A stretch of DNA of 64,000 nt. It comes from Yponomeuta sedellus (Eukaryota; Arthropoda; Insecta; Lepidoptera; Yponomeutidae). This document shows, one piece after another, positions 45,315 through 54,852 of this stretch (the stretch's first letter is position 1; each line of letters starts with the position of its first letter). The notes beneath the pieces were generated by a model, which saw nothing but the letters and a program-made list of their open reading frames with translations, had not been told where the DNA came from and searched no databases. The stretch lies in the NCBI GenBank assembly GCA_934045075.1, contig OW203721.1, forward strand, positions 3,359,997-3,423,996, in the 5' to 3' direction. Both the position numbers and the translations under genes were made by a program.

Positions 45315-45439
45315 TACAATACTGTATATAATGTTGTAGCGTCGAAGAAAGTAAAGTAAGGATATTTCACTTATCTGGTACAATAGTTATTTGTTATACA
45401 AGAGTGCAAAGTTGCTTTTTAACCGCGTGTTCAATTTTG

Positions 45440-45600
45440 ATGACCGAGCAGGCGAAGGATTCTAAAATTGAATCACGAGCGCAGCGAGTGATTCAAAATT
45501 AGAATCCTGAGCGTTAGCGAGGGAATCAAAAGAGCACGAGGTGAAAAATCTTTGCACTCGAGTGCAACACGTAACTTTTCATTCCACCTCAGCGAGGAAA
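45440..45600. repeat. Hairpin and palindrome block (gagcgcagcgag)
   Basis: A hairpin of two 20-bp arms, ggattctaaaattgaatcac and gtgattcaaaattagaatcc (about 45457-45507), surrounds gagcgcagcga. A perfect 16-bp palindrome, ttgcactcgagtgcaa, lies at 45552-45567, and cacctcagcgagg follows. It shares motifs with the 53.0 kb block. Confidence 0.55.
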
Positions 45601-45931
45601 TGACTATAAATGCAAAAAAAAAACGTTTACAATCACAAGATAGGTACACTTTTATTTCAGTTTAGGTATTAATTACTGCATTATGACAGGTAAGTATTAC
45701 AGAATACCTAATCTTTAAATTATAACAAAATAATACTAAGGTATAATTAAGAAAATTTTAAAGTAACGTTGCTACAGTTATTTAAATTGAGTGTAATATT
45801 TTTTTAATTCACAAACTTAGTGCACACGATGTTCTAAATTCAATTTACTTTATCGTCTAGAGAATAAAAACGGCTTTTCCACTCAGATATTGAAGATTAA
45901 AAATACTCTTTCCGAGATGGTGGGATGAAAA

Positions 45932-46439
45932 AGGATTTGCAGTTCTTAATGATTCGCGATAATCATACATAGTAATATATTAAACCTATCTACTCGCGAT
46001 TATTTATTAGGTAAAACGTAATTACCTTATTTCCCGACGTTTCGGCAGCGTTACAGTTGCCGTGGTCTCGGTTAGAGTAAGTGGCGAGTACAGTCAATTA
46101 TTGTGAGTGATTGTTGTGTGTCGGCCGTTTATAATAAAATTATAAGTGAAAATAAATTATAAGTTACAGTTGCCGTGATCTCGGGTAGGCTGAAGTGGCG
46201 AGTCCAGTCAATTATTGTGGGTAGTCACTTATAATTTATTTTCACTTATAATTTTATTATAAACGGCCGACACACAACAATCACTCACAATAATTGACTG
46301 TACTCGCCACTTACTCTACCCGAGATCACGGCAACTGTAACGCTGCCGAAACGACAGGAAAAAAGGTAATTACGTTTTACCTAATAAATTATCTCTATTA
46401 GACCCGTTTAATATATAAATATAAGCAGGATTTGCTGTT
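45932..46439. mobile_element. Long palindromic element with 13-bp flanking repeat
   Basis: Arms of about 165 bp (about 46000-46164 and 46227-46392) carry ggtaaaacgtaattacctta and gccgaaacg motifs. The central 62 bases repeat part of the arm. aggatttgcNgtt flanks the unit at 45932-45944 and 46427-46439. Confidence 0.75.
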
Positions 46440-46734
46440 TCGATCACGTATTCGTCTCTGCACGGCTACAAATCAAAAGAAACAGAGAAACCCAGGAACG
46501 TACCTACGTATTCCTTTTAAAAACTCGGCCATGTGTTCTCAGATGGTGGTCTATAGTAAAACACGTCTTCGATCGTACAATGCCCGCTCTATTTGTCTAA
46601 AGGCAAAACTATTAAAATATTTGCCGTCGGTCAACAACGCACATTTTTCCACCCTCCTTGTAGCGCCGAGAAGGGCTAGAAGTGCCATCTGCATCAAATA
46701 TTAGCTAGCTATATAAACACTACATACGAGTAAC
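46440..46734. other. No gene recognised
   Basis: A 90-codon frame (46432-46704) has no recognisable domain. Confidence 0.35.
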
Positions 46735-46810
46735 ATAACATAAACTCACGCCTCTATCCCAGAGGGGTAGGCAGAGACCAGAGACTGCCACTTGCCACGA
46801 TCCTGCCACA
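46735..46810 (+). repeat. Dispersed repeat (cacttgccacgatc family)
   Basis: actcacgcctctatcccaga ... gactgccacttgccacgatc. Confidence 0.55.
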
Positions 46811-46849
46811 TCACATTTAGTGTAAGGATCACGGTGTGATGTGAATTTT

Positions 46850-47110
46850 CAATATTGTTCTACTGTGTAATACCAAACATCTTTGTCTTATAAATAATCC
46901 CTGAGGTTATAATTTTTTTTTTCACAGAGTGTGCTTAACACATTTTTTAAGCCGCGTGGTATTATTATATGTTGAGGAAACGTATTGTCGAACCTTAGTG
47001 CCCCATAAAGGTTGAATTAACTTTCGCAAGTCAAAATCTTAACATTAGCATTTTATTTTTAGTTCTTGTGTTAATATTGTAATGTCTACCAATATTGTTT
47101 AACGTACATA
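46850..47110 (-). mobile_element. Jockey-like LINE fragment, degraded
   Basis: gagtgtgcttaacac...ttaagccgcgtgg matches the 3' untranslated region at 22740 and 36725. Confidence 0.5.
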
Positions 47111-47152
47111 ATCACCACAACACAATATATCACATGACATCACACTAACATT

Positions 47153-47703
47153 ATAAAGGCGAAACAGAAGACACACAGAAGTGCTGCGAAGAGCCAATGT
47201 GGGTGGCATTGAGGCCTAGCTCATGCGTCGGCAGCTGCGATGGTGCGGTCACGTGTCACGAATGGGTGAAGAGCGAGTGGCAAAGCGCATCTTCTACTCG
47301 GAACTTGAGGAGGGCAGGCGAAAGCGAGGCGGTCAGCTCCTTAGGTATAAAGATGTGCTAAAACGCCACATGAAGAGATGCAGCATAGAGCCCTTGCAAT
47401 GGGAGCAACAAGCGGCTAATCGACCGGAATGGAGGGCTTTTATCAACACCAAAGTCACTGACTTTGAAGCTCTTCGGCGTTCCGAGCTGGACGGAAAGAG
47501 AGACAACTTAAAAGCCCGTCCACCTGCTGCGATCGACTATACTTATATCGACGGAGTGCTCGCATGTCTGAAATGTGGCAGAACCTTCACAAAAAAGGTA
47601 GGTTATGCGAGTCATATGCGAGCGCATCAACGCCACCAAAATGGGAGTTGAAGTAGTCGCCGTGACCGAAATCGGTCGGGACTATCATCATCATAAAGGC
47701 GAA
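47153..47703 (+). pseudogene. 5'-truncated LINE (endonuclease/RT C-terminus) inside a Helitron-like repeat
   Basis: The insert (47164-47692) is flanked by an 11-bp target duplication, ataaaggcgaa, at 47153-47163 and 47693-47703. Its frame reads RRANVGGIEA, a TAG at 47217-47219 where the family has Gln, then [15 protein letters not shown], and ends with a C2H2-like CLKCG...HMRAH at about residues 115-135 of the open part. These are landmarks of the C-terminus of a common animal LINE type. One C-to-T change explains the stop; the rest is intact for 142 codons. The polymerase is absent. The 3' end is a short cat repeat. Confidence 0.85.
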
Positions 47704-47880
47704 GGTATGTTGGTTACTTCTTCACGTCTAAACGACTGGAGTAATTTTAATAAAATTTGGTATGGAGTTAGCTCACACTCTGGATTAACATATTTAAGAC
47801 ACCCATAGTAACATAGGCTAGGTGTTACTATGGAATCGGACCTTATTACCGTGGAAAAATTGACAAACCACGGGTAACAC
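47704..47880 (+). mobile_element. Helitron-like repeat, 3' part with CTAG end
   Basis: ggttacttcttcacgtctaa ... ttggtatggagttagctcac ... gtgggtttagctagt. Confidence 0.55.
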
Positions 47881-48044
47881 TGTGGGTTTAGCTAGTATTT
47901 TCATATTGACTTGCTCACTTCGGCTCTCTTCACTTCAAATTAATACTTCGACCAAATATTGTTAAAAAGAGTAAGATAAAAAGAAAAAAATATATCGCCG
48001 AACTGTGGGACGAGTAAATGTTGGGACAGTACTTCTTAACTTTC

Positions 48045-48125
48045 ACTTTCACTTTCATGTTACATTGTACTTTGACATTCAGCAAACAGAATGTAAATTC
48101 TTTACGTTGAAATAAATTGAATTGA
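48045..48125 (+). mobile_element. 3'-end-like repeat (gaaataaattgaattgaa)
   Basis: Matches 30800-30890 and 51760-51825. Confidence 0.5.
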
Positions 48126-48275
48126 ATGATTCGCGATACTCATGCATAGTTATATATTAAATGGGTCTAATCGCGATTATTTATTAGGTAAAACGTATAG
48201 GTACATACGTACGTACCTTACTTCCCCACGTTTAACAACGTCACAGAAGTTAATTAAGTTTTACCTAATATATAA
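48126..48275. mobile_element. Degraded palindromic element
   Basis: gattcgcgat...gattatttattaggtaaaac and the inverted gttttacctaatatataatc mark a remnant of the 46 kb family. Confidence 0.5.
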
Positions 48276-48954
48276 TCGAGATTTTCTTGACATTTTGGCA
48301 TTACTAGGTACTTTAATTTTCAACTACAGTCTGATTTTTCATTCCGTAGAATTCTGACATTTCGTAAGTGTTGCTACTAAAAGAGTTCTCCACCGAAAAA
48401 GAGACAAATTTGACCCATTTCAGAATAATAAAAAATTTAATGCTGCGTATTTTTTATGTTTTACCTAAATAAGGTTAAATCTACGTATTTACTTGCTTAA
48501 GTGACTTAATACAAAAATAACAAATATTTCAATATCATGAACAATACATCGAATTAACTTTAATTACTTTATTTTATTCTAGAGCTGACAACATCGCCAC
48601 CTAATTTAAGGTTTAGTAAACCTTTTTAAAAGAATAAAATGTTAGCTGTCACGAGTGTCACGTCGCGTCTGTCACTTTGATTGATTTGCTGGTTGTGACG
48701 AAAAGAGACGTAATTATCAGTCGTCGTAAATTCAATTTCAATGTGGAGCACCGCACTTTATAAAATGGAAACATTCACTAACAAATAAAATGTATAGACT
48801 CAGATATTCAGACTCGTATTGAAATTGAAAAACGTGCCTGGCCCAAAAGGTTTGTAATCTCTGATATGTCAAAAAATGATAACTGTCAGAATTCTACGGA
48901 ATTAAAAATCTGACTATAGATCCGTCTACATAAATCATCCTTTAACTGCTTATT
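48276..48954. other. No gene recognised
   Basis: AT-rich unique-looking DNA. Confidence 0.35.
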
Positions 48955-48957
48955 CTG

Positions 48958-49035
48958 TTTTTAAAAACCTATTTAGAGGCTAAAAATTTGTTTTTTTTTT
49001 AAATTGTCCTTAGCACGGGTTAGGGCATTAAAAAA
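48958..49035 (+). mobile_element. tRNA-like element, collapsed body only
   Basis: aaaacctatttagaggctaa (inverted) joined to ttgtccttagcacgggtta. The tRNA-like head is gone. Confidence 0.55.
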
Positions 49036-49129
49036 AAAAGAATATAATAATCTCTTTTTATCAAGTTTTCTGTTTATATTATAAACAAAATAAATAAAAC
49101 ACCGAGTTGAAGTCGTTCCAGTTTTATTA

Positions 49130-49425
49130 TTTACTGGCTGATGCCCGCGACTTCGTCTGCGCAGGATTAGTATTTCGAGTAGCTTATATTAGCGTGGCGT
49201 AGACAAGAACTGACATAATAACATAAATATTTTTTTGTTTCGCATTTGAGAAATATCACACAAGATCTTTATAAATTGTAGCCTATGTGTTATTCTGATG
49301 TATAAGCTATTGTTGTATTGTAAAGTTTTATTAAAATCCATTGAGTAGTATTTACGTGAAAGAGTAACATCCATCCATCCATCCATCCAAACAGACTTTC
49401 GCGTTCATAATATTAGTAGGATTAA
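49130..49425 (-). mobile_element. Dispersed Lepidoptera-type repeat
   Basis: tggctgatgcccgcgacttcg ... accaatattagtaggatta-type end with a (CATC)n run at 49367-49390. From memory this is one of the most abundant repeat types in moths and butterflies. Its class is not decided here. Confidence 0.5.
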
Positions 49426-49946
49426 ATGTTCTACAACCTATGTAAACGTTGGGACCTCTGTCAGTCTCCTAGGTCTGCGCACGGCCCGGCCAGCCCGAAT
49501 GTTTGTTTGTGTGCTAGGAGGGCTCACTCCATTCTGTATCTTTTATACGCCCCTGACTAAACACACTTGCTCTTCGTAGAAAAAAGCCCAGCCCTTCCTT
49601 TTCTGGACTCCTTTTAACTTTGACTCTCCCGGCCCGGGATATTTTTATATTTCAAGCCTTACCGCTTCCTAAATCATTGCCTTTTGTTGCGGCGTGGCAC
49701 TTGTCTAAATGAATCTGAGGTTGAGCATACCGGGGTCTTGTGAACTGAGTGGTTGGTACGTGCCGGGATTCGAACCTACCGCCTCGCCGAGCCAGGATTT
49801 TGAACGGATCGGCTGCCACCGCTTCTTATTAATGTGTAAGTAGGTATGCATGTTATGCGTGGCAATTATTCTTTCTCGGCTCACTACGCGGCACATGCAT
49901 TCTCTTAGACAGAGAGAATATGAGCCTAATAGTGAATTCAGTGCGA
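49426..49946. other. No gene recognised
   Basis: A degraded minus-strand tRNA-like sequence (gccgggattcgaacctaccg) at about 49760; otherwise unknown. Confidence 0.35.
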
Positions 49947-50125
49947 AATCAATTCAGTAATTAGCATTAGCTTAGTCGGAAAGAGCGCTGCCACGGATAG
50001 CCAGAGGTCACGGGTTCGAATCCCGGCATGGGTGGAATTTTTAGCATCGAAATAGATTCTTAAAATTGTCCCTAGCACGGGTTAGTGCATTAAAATAAAA
50101 AAAATATATAATCAATTCAGTAATT
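49947..50125 (+). mobile_element. tRNA-like SINE with perfect 16-bp target duplication
   Basis: aatcaattcagtaatt at 49947-49962 and 50110-50125 flanks a 147-bp element. Its head is agcattagcttagtcggaaa, its B-box gggttcgaat, and its body and A-rich tail belong to the GCCCATTAGCTC family. This defines the retroposed unit of that family. Confidence 0.88.
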
Positions 50126-50535
50126 TAATGTTTTGTGTATTTTATCTTACCTAATTGATTTAGGCGCTTGCTGCGGTATGCGAACATAACACAGAGACAC
50201 ACTTAGGTTAGGTATTCCTTCACGGTTTCCGAGTGGTAGGAATTTCCACTAGAACAAATTTAGGGTCCCAATCTACTTCCTTCAAACTACTTTCTATCGT
50301 TCTACTACTACGTAAGCTACGGAAACACCCAGTCATATTTATAAAAACACTTGGAATACTCGAAAAACCCTGGTTAAAATAGTCTATAGGGGAGATTAAA
50401 CAAGGAAAAAAGGCAATGATTCTAAGCAGTGCATTTAGAGGAATCGTACACTCAATAGAAGCTATCCCATGAAGTCAAAAGAAGCGTAAAAAGTAACATT
50501 TCTGCTAGTCTAGACTTTAATTTACTTGTACGCCA
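50126..50535. other. No gene recognised
   Basis: Unique-looking sequence. Confidence 0.35.
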
Positions 50536-50544
50536 AATTTCTAG

Positions 50545-50805
50545 CTCTTCTCCAGGCTATATTAGTCCACTGCTGGACATAGCCATCCCCTAATGAGCGC
50601 CATAGCGCAAGGTTGTGCCATCATTGGGGGGTAATGCCCATTATCCCCACGCTGGGCATGCGGGTTGGGGATCGCAGTTTAGTGGAATTGTACTGCAGGG
50701 GGCGCTGCTGCCCACCTCCCGCTTTGTGTCCCTTAGTCGCCTTTTACGACAACCGCGGGAAGAATTTGGGTTGGTGCTATTCTCTAGGCCGACACCACAT
50801 AGCAC
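50545..50805 (-). mobile_element. RTE-tailed non-autonomous element
   Basis: Minus-strand full copy from the tail (aggctatattagtccactgc) to the gccgacaccacatagc border. Confidence 0.75.
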
Positions 50806-50954
50806 GTATTTATCTACAGATACATAATAAACGAGTCTAATCATGATTACTAATAAGTTTACCGAATACGGTAAAACGTCGGGAATTATGGTTATGTTGC
50901 CCAATATCACTGTCGTGTATCATATATCCACTGAATTACGGTATCCGCTATGCA

Positions 50955-51035
50955 TGATACATACAAGATCGTGGCAAGTGGCAGTCTCTGGTCTCTGCCT
51001 ATTCCTCTGGGATACAGACGTGAGGTTACGTATGT
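50955..51035 (-). repeat. Dispersed repeat (cacttgccacgatc family)
   Basis: agatcgtggcaagtggcagt ... ctgggatacagacgtgaggt. Confidence 0.55.
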
Positions 51036-51254
51036 ACGTATTTATATTATCTATTCGGCAGAGTAAACATTCCGCTTTCGCACACAGAGGTATACCTACG
51101 TGAAAAGTTACATAATCCAGTCGCTGGTCGGCAGTCCATCTCGCTGGTTGTCGGTCCATACCACAAAACAGTGAGCCCATACCATCTTTCGTCCGCATTT
51201 CGTATATCGGGTGATTTCGTATCTCGTATATACGCTTTCGCCTCCACCAATCCG

Positions 51255-51619
51255 GTCAACCCATTATGTCCCGAAGGCCACGGGTTTCTACCCTAAGGAA
51301 GGTATAGGCACAGATTACTAAAGGTATAGGCCATACTCCACCACGGCGGCCACGTCCGGATTGGTGGAGACTTGCAAGACTAGTGGCTGGTTTTACTGTC
51401 AGGAGATTTCAAGCGGGCCTAAGGCCTCTGACGTGGCGTAACGGCTGCCATCTATCGACGGCAGCCAGCACCTACTGCTTAAGGCGCCTTATAAAGCACG
51501 GACCCCTCGGAAAAATGCTAGTCATAGACGGTCACTCGTCCAAGCACTGTACGCGCCCTATGTTGCTTAACCTGCGTGATCGCTTAAGATCACTAATGCA
51601 GCCGGGGCTCCGAGCGATT
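51255..51619 (-). mobile_element. 5S-derived SINE, second subfamily, full length
   Basis: The minus strand reads gatcttaagcgatcacgcag, gttaagcaacatagggcgcg, then cttggacgagtgaccgtc. This is the copy with the longest visible resemblance to 5S rRNA. Confidence 0.75.
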
Positions 51620-51689
51620 CAATGTATTTACAGATGTATACGTGATGAGTAGCATAATCAAGAGGTCGATGTATTAGGTTTTACATGAT

Positions 51690-51830
51690 TTTAGGAAAGA
51701 TTGAAGTTTCCTTTTCCCGCTGCCTTTTTTTCCACTATAAATACGACCCAAAGGCAGCGGCTAACATGGTAATTCGACTTTCAGCAAACAGTATGTAAAT
51801 TCTTTACGTTGGAATAAATTGTCGATTTCT
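51690..51830 (+). mobile_element. 3'-end-like repeat
   Basis: cccaaaggcagcggctaaca ... gtaaattctttacgttggaa. Confidence 0.45.
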
Positions 51831-51891
51831 TATTTCTGTCAATTCTTGTGTGTCTGGACCGGTGGCGTCGGAAATCATATCACAGGGTCTC

Positions 51892-52067
51892 GTTATCAAC
51901 CCTTGTATATCCCCACTGCTGGGGCACGGGTCTCTTCCTGCATCGCAGGAAGGTTGGGCCTTACTCCACCACGGGGGCCAAGTCCGGGTTGGTAGGATTG
52001 TAAGACAGTGGCGGGCCTTACTGTCAGAAGTTATGAAGCCGCACATAAGGCCTCAGACATGGCTTAA
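51892..52067 (-). mobile_element. 5S-derived SINE, 3' half
   Basis: gttatcaacccttgtatatc through gccgcacataaggcc; the head half is absent. Confidence 0.7.
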
Positions 52068-52116
52068 CACGCTCAATGCGGAGGATCAATTTAGTTACTT
52101 ACAGTACGGTGCGGCG

Positions 52117-52407
52117 TGAGGTTCAATCTGCCTCGTTTGGGTCTTTCACTTCGGTGCGGCGCGTGGTCAATTGTGCTTCGTGTACTTAGTGACTTCAAAC
52201 ACGTTTAAAATTATGAAATTAATACCAACTTTAAAATTGACTACATGTACTTAGATATACCTAATAGTAATAACAGGCTTTTTGTACGTACCGTTGCCCA
52301 AGGATCTTACGAAATTTGATTGAAATAAATGAAAAAAACCACTACGAGGCGCTTTAAACCTCGTGTTGTACTGTGAGTAACCAAAATGCGAGGTAGTTTG
52401 CGCCTCG
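52117..52407. promoter_or_regulatory. Cluster of CGAGG-N9-CCTCG palindromes, left group
   Basis: Sites at 52117-52135 (tgagg...cctcg), 52162-52180 (weaker), 52345-52363 and 52389-52407. Each keeps a 9-base spacer. Within each pair the sites are 44-45 bp apart, and the first pair also shares cggtgcggcg just upstream. Binding-site function is a guess; a decayed tandem repeat is the alternative. Confidence 0.5.
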
Positions 52408-52547
52408 TTGACGCACTATGTTTATACATATCTATAAAAACGTAGTGATGGGAAATGGAAAAGAAAAATTACATCGACATTTTATTTTAGAAATAGGTAC
52501 ATTTTTATTTAACAGTATATAAAAAAGGTCTGTGCCTTAAAACAATT

Positions 52548-52793
52548 TCAACAAAAAGCTTTGGCGCATTTTTCCCAATAGCCTTTAACCTTCTTCACTT
52601 TTTTTTTACTCAGTTCAGAAGCATTTGTTTCAAGCCGCTGCAACACTTTTTTGTACAGAGACTGTGACTTTAGATGATTGTCATTGTGTTTTTCAATGAC
52701 AGATTTATCTGAGTTAGAAAACGACAACTCAAGAATACGCCGAGATCTTTTTCTATTTCCTGCTTTCGTCACGTCCATTATGCAAAAAAACAC
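52548..52793 (-). CDS. Small basic protein, unknown (81 or 76 aa)
   Basis: An intact minus-strand frame starting at ATG 52793 or, more plausibly, at ATG 52778 (MDVTKAGNRKRSRRILELSF). The product is Lys/Arg-rich, with a basic KAGNRKRSRR start, a helical KKVLQRLETNASELSKKKVK stretch and an aromatic YWEKCAKAF end. I do not recognise the family. The minus strand shows gene-like surroundings: CCAAT at about 52948, palindromic CG-rich boxes upstream and two AATAAA-type signals about 40-65 bases after the TGA. No intron is needed. It may be a host mini-gene, a retrocopy or part of a repeat family. The bounded composition and signals favour a transcribed unit, but coding status is unproven. Confidence 0.45.
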   Translation of the reverse strand: MFFCIMDVTKAGNRKRSRRILELSFSNSDKSVIEKHNDNHLKSQSLYKKVLQRLETNASELSKKKVKKVKGYWEKCAKAFC

Positions 52794-52861
52794 ATGTGAT
52801 AATTACGGAATACAGAACGAAACTAAAAAAAAATATCGATTAACCTCGGGCGAGGTCCTCA

Positions 52862-53110
52862 CGAGGCTCAATGCGCCTCGTCTTGCACGGAACGAAAAAT
52901 TTTACTACTCTGTCGCACCGAGACGTTATATGCCTCGTGCTTTTTGATTGGTCTTAATAGGTACTTAGGGATATAGTGAAAAGGCCTAGTTAGATAGTCT
53001 CTTATGTTTACAAAAAAAAGTGATAAAAACTCCAGTTGCAAGAAAGAGAAAGACCTGTTTTTTCACCTCCGCACTGAGTGCAAACGGCAAACGAGGTATA
53101 TAATGCCTCG
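52862..53110. promoter_or_regulatory. CGAGG-N9-CCTCG palindromes, right group
   Basis: Sites at 52862-52880, 52919-52937 (cgaga variant) and 53092-53110, all with 9-base spacers, plus extra half-sites at 52844-52866. The last two have AT-rich centres (cgttatatg, tatataatg). They lie just upstream of the minus-strand small frame. Confidence 0.5.
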
Positions 53111-53126
53111 CTTCGCGTTGAGCGTG

Positions 53127-53323
53127 TTAACGACTGCCATTATATTATGACAGCCGGCACCAACGGCTTAACGTGCCTTGCGAAGCACGGAAGCGCTCGG
53201 AAAAATGCCACTAGCGGTAGTCACGGGACGCTCACCCATCCTGTACCTGACCGCGCCTGTTGTTGCTTAACCAAGTGATGGATTCCAATCACTCGGTTCG
53301 CCTAGGCCACGAGCGCTTCACAG
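53127..53323 (-). mobile_element. 5S-derived SINE, head half
   Basis: Retains the 5S-like region and the first 190 or so bases; the 3' half is missing. Confidence 0.75.
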
Positions 53324-53494
53324 GGTCTACTTGTGTTGATTTTTGATTTGATGTGATTTTTTACGCCGGTAGGTACACTGCGTCAACATTATAGTTAATC
53401 CTTAACACGGTCTAACTATTTGTCAATCAATTTCACTAATATTAATGTCACGCCAGAATTACACAATGAATTAAGGGATTCAGTTAACAAATTA

Positions 53495-53679
53495 ATCTCT
53501 ATATAAAAAAATGAATCCCTGAATGTGTTGGTGAGCGCAAATCTCGAGAGGAACCGAATCAATTTCGGTAATTCTTTTTTTAGAATATTCCTTGAAGTAC
53601 GAGGATGGTTCTTACGGACGGAAAAAAAAGAAGTAAAGAATCGACTGCTAAGCGGTACGAAGTTCGCTGGGTCAGCTAG
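53495..53679 (+). mobile_element. Non-autonomous Helitron, 185 bp
   Basis: Begins TC after an A (tctctatataaaaaaatgaa) and ends gggtcagctag followed by T, the A/T insertion and TC...CTAG ends of Helitrons. A related fragment lies at 30383. Confidence 0.7.
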
Positions 53680-53879
53680 TCATAAATAATAATAAATAAA
53701 TGACTGCCTCGGCTTTAAGGCGCTCGGCTACCAAGACAGGTAGTGGGTTCGAGTCCTACCGGGCGCCGCCGTCAGGGATGTTAGATGCCAACTCTTGAAT
53801 TATGGCACCAGACCCTCAAAATCATGGTATCTTTGAAAAAAATAAAGTACGAGTTGGTAAACTCCTATGGATTTAATAA

Positions 53880-54077
53880 CAAAACATTTACATACAGGCA
53901 CATACATTGCTTCTGGCCCCACACAGGGATACCCTGTGTCGTGGGATCCAGAAACAACGACATCACAAACATGTAAACATCCAAGACCTGGGGTTTTTTT
54001 TGGTCCCCAGCCGGGGTTCGAACCCGGGACCTCTTGCATGGTAGGCAGATGCGCTTACCGCTAAGCCACAGAGGTCA
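53880..54077 (-). mobile_element. tRNA-Gly-derived SINE, complete
   Basis: Minus-strand copy with intact head (gacctctgtggcttagcggt) and anticodon arm. Confidence 0.8.
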
Positions 54078-54175
54078 TCAATACATAAATAAATTAGATA
54101 CCCCTACTAAATTATTTCTTAGAATTTTCATAAATTATCCAAACGAAAGCTCTACTTGCTTTTTTCGGTTTCACG

Positions 54176-54344
54176 ATACGATACACACCCTTTTATGTCC
54201 CACTGCTGGGGCACGGGTCTCGTCCTGCATCACAGGAAGGTTAGGCCATACTCCACCACGGGGGCCAAGTCCGGGTTGGCGGAGGATTGTAAGACGGTGG
54301 CGGGTCTTATTTTCAGAAGTTATCAAGCCGCCCATAAGGCCTCA
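54176..54344 (-). mobile_element. 5S-derived SINE, 3' half
   Basis: cacccttttatgtcccactg to gcccataaggcctca; head absent. Confidence 0.7.
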
Positions 54345-54852
54345 GGTGACAGGGCTAGGGATAGGACGATGTCGACGGTAAATGTCGACAGAGTCGAATC
54401 AGAGTCACTAACATCACAGTACCACGAGTATGTTGTTAGGTAGGTTTTAACTAAAACAATGTTCACCCTTTAGAGGAGAGTAGAGAGGAGAATAAGAGGT
54501 ATATTCGGTAACAATTGTGATTATTTTAATTGTAATTAAATTTGATAATGCTTCTAACAAATAAACTTCAATTCCATTAGTAAACCTGCAGTTTAGATCA
54601 TCCATCAACAAATTATCGATACTTTTTAATTTGCAGTTTCGGTACGGTTAGACATCTCTATTTACTGCTACTTACTGCACAAGTATGGAGTTTTCGCAGT
54701 ACAAATATTTTGTGAAAACATTCAAAACTTCATGGACGTAATTTCCATGACAGCTGTCGCGGAGCGCAAGCTATATTTTAAAGACTATAGTACCTACCTG
54801 TACGTCGGTAATCAAATCAGCGTGCCACCTTTTACATTGTAGGTATACAAAT
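54345..54852. other. No gene recognised
   Basis: AT-rich unique-looking sequence. Confidence 0.35.
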
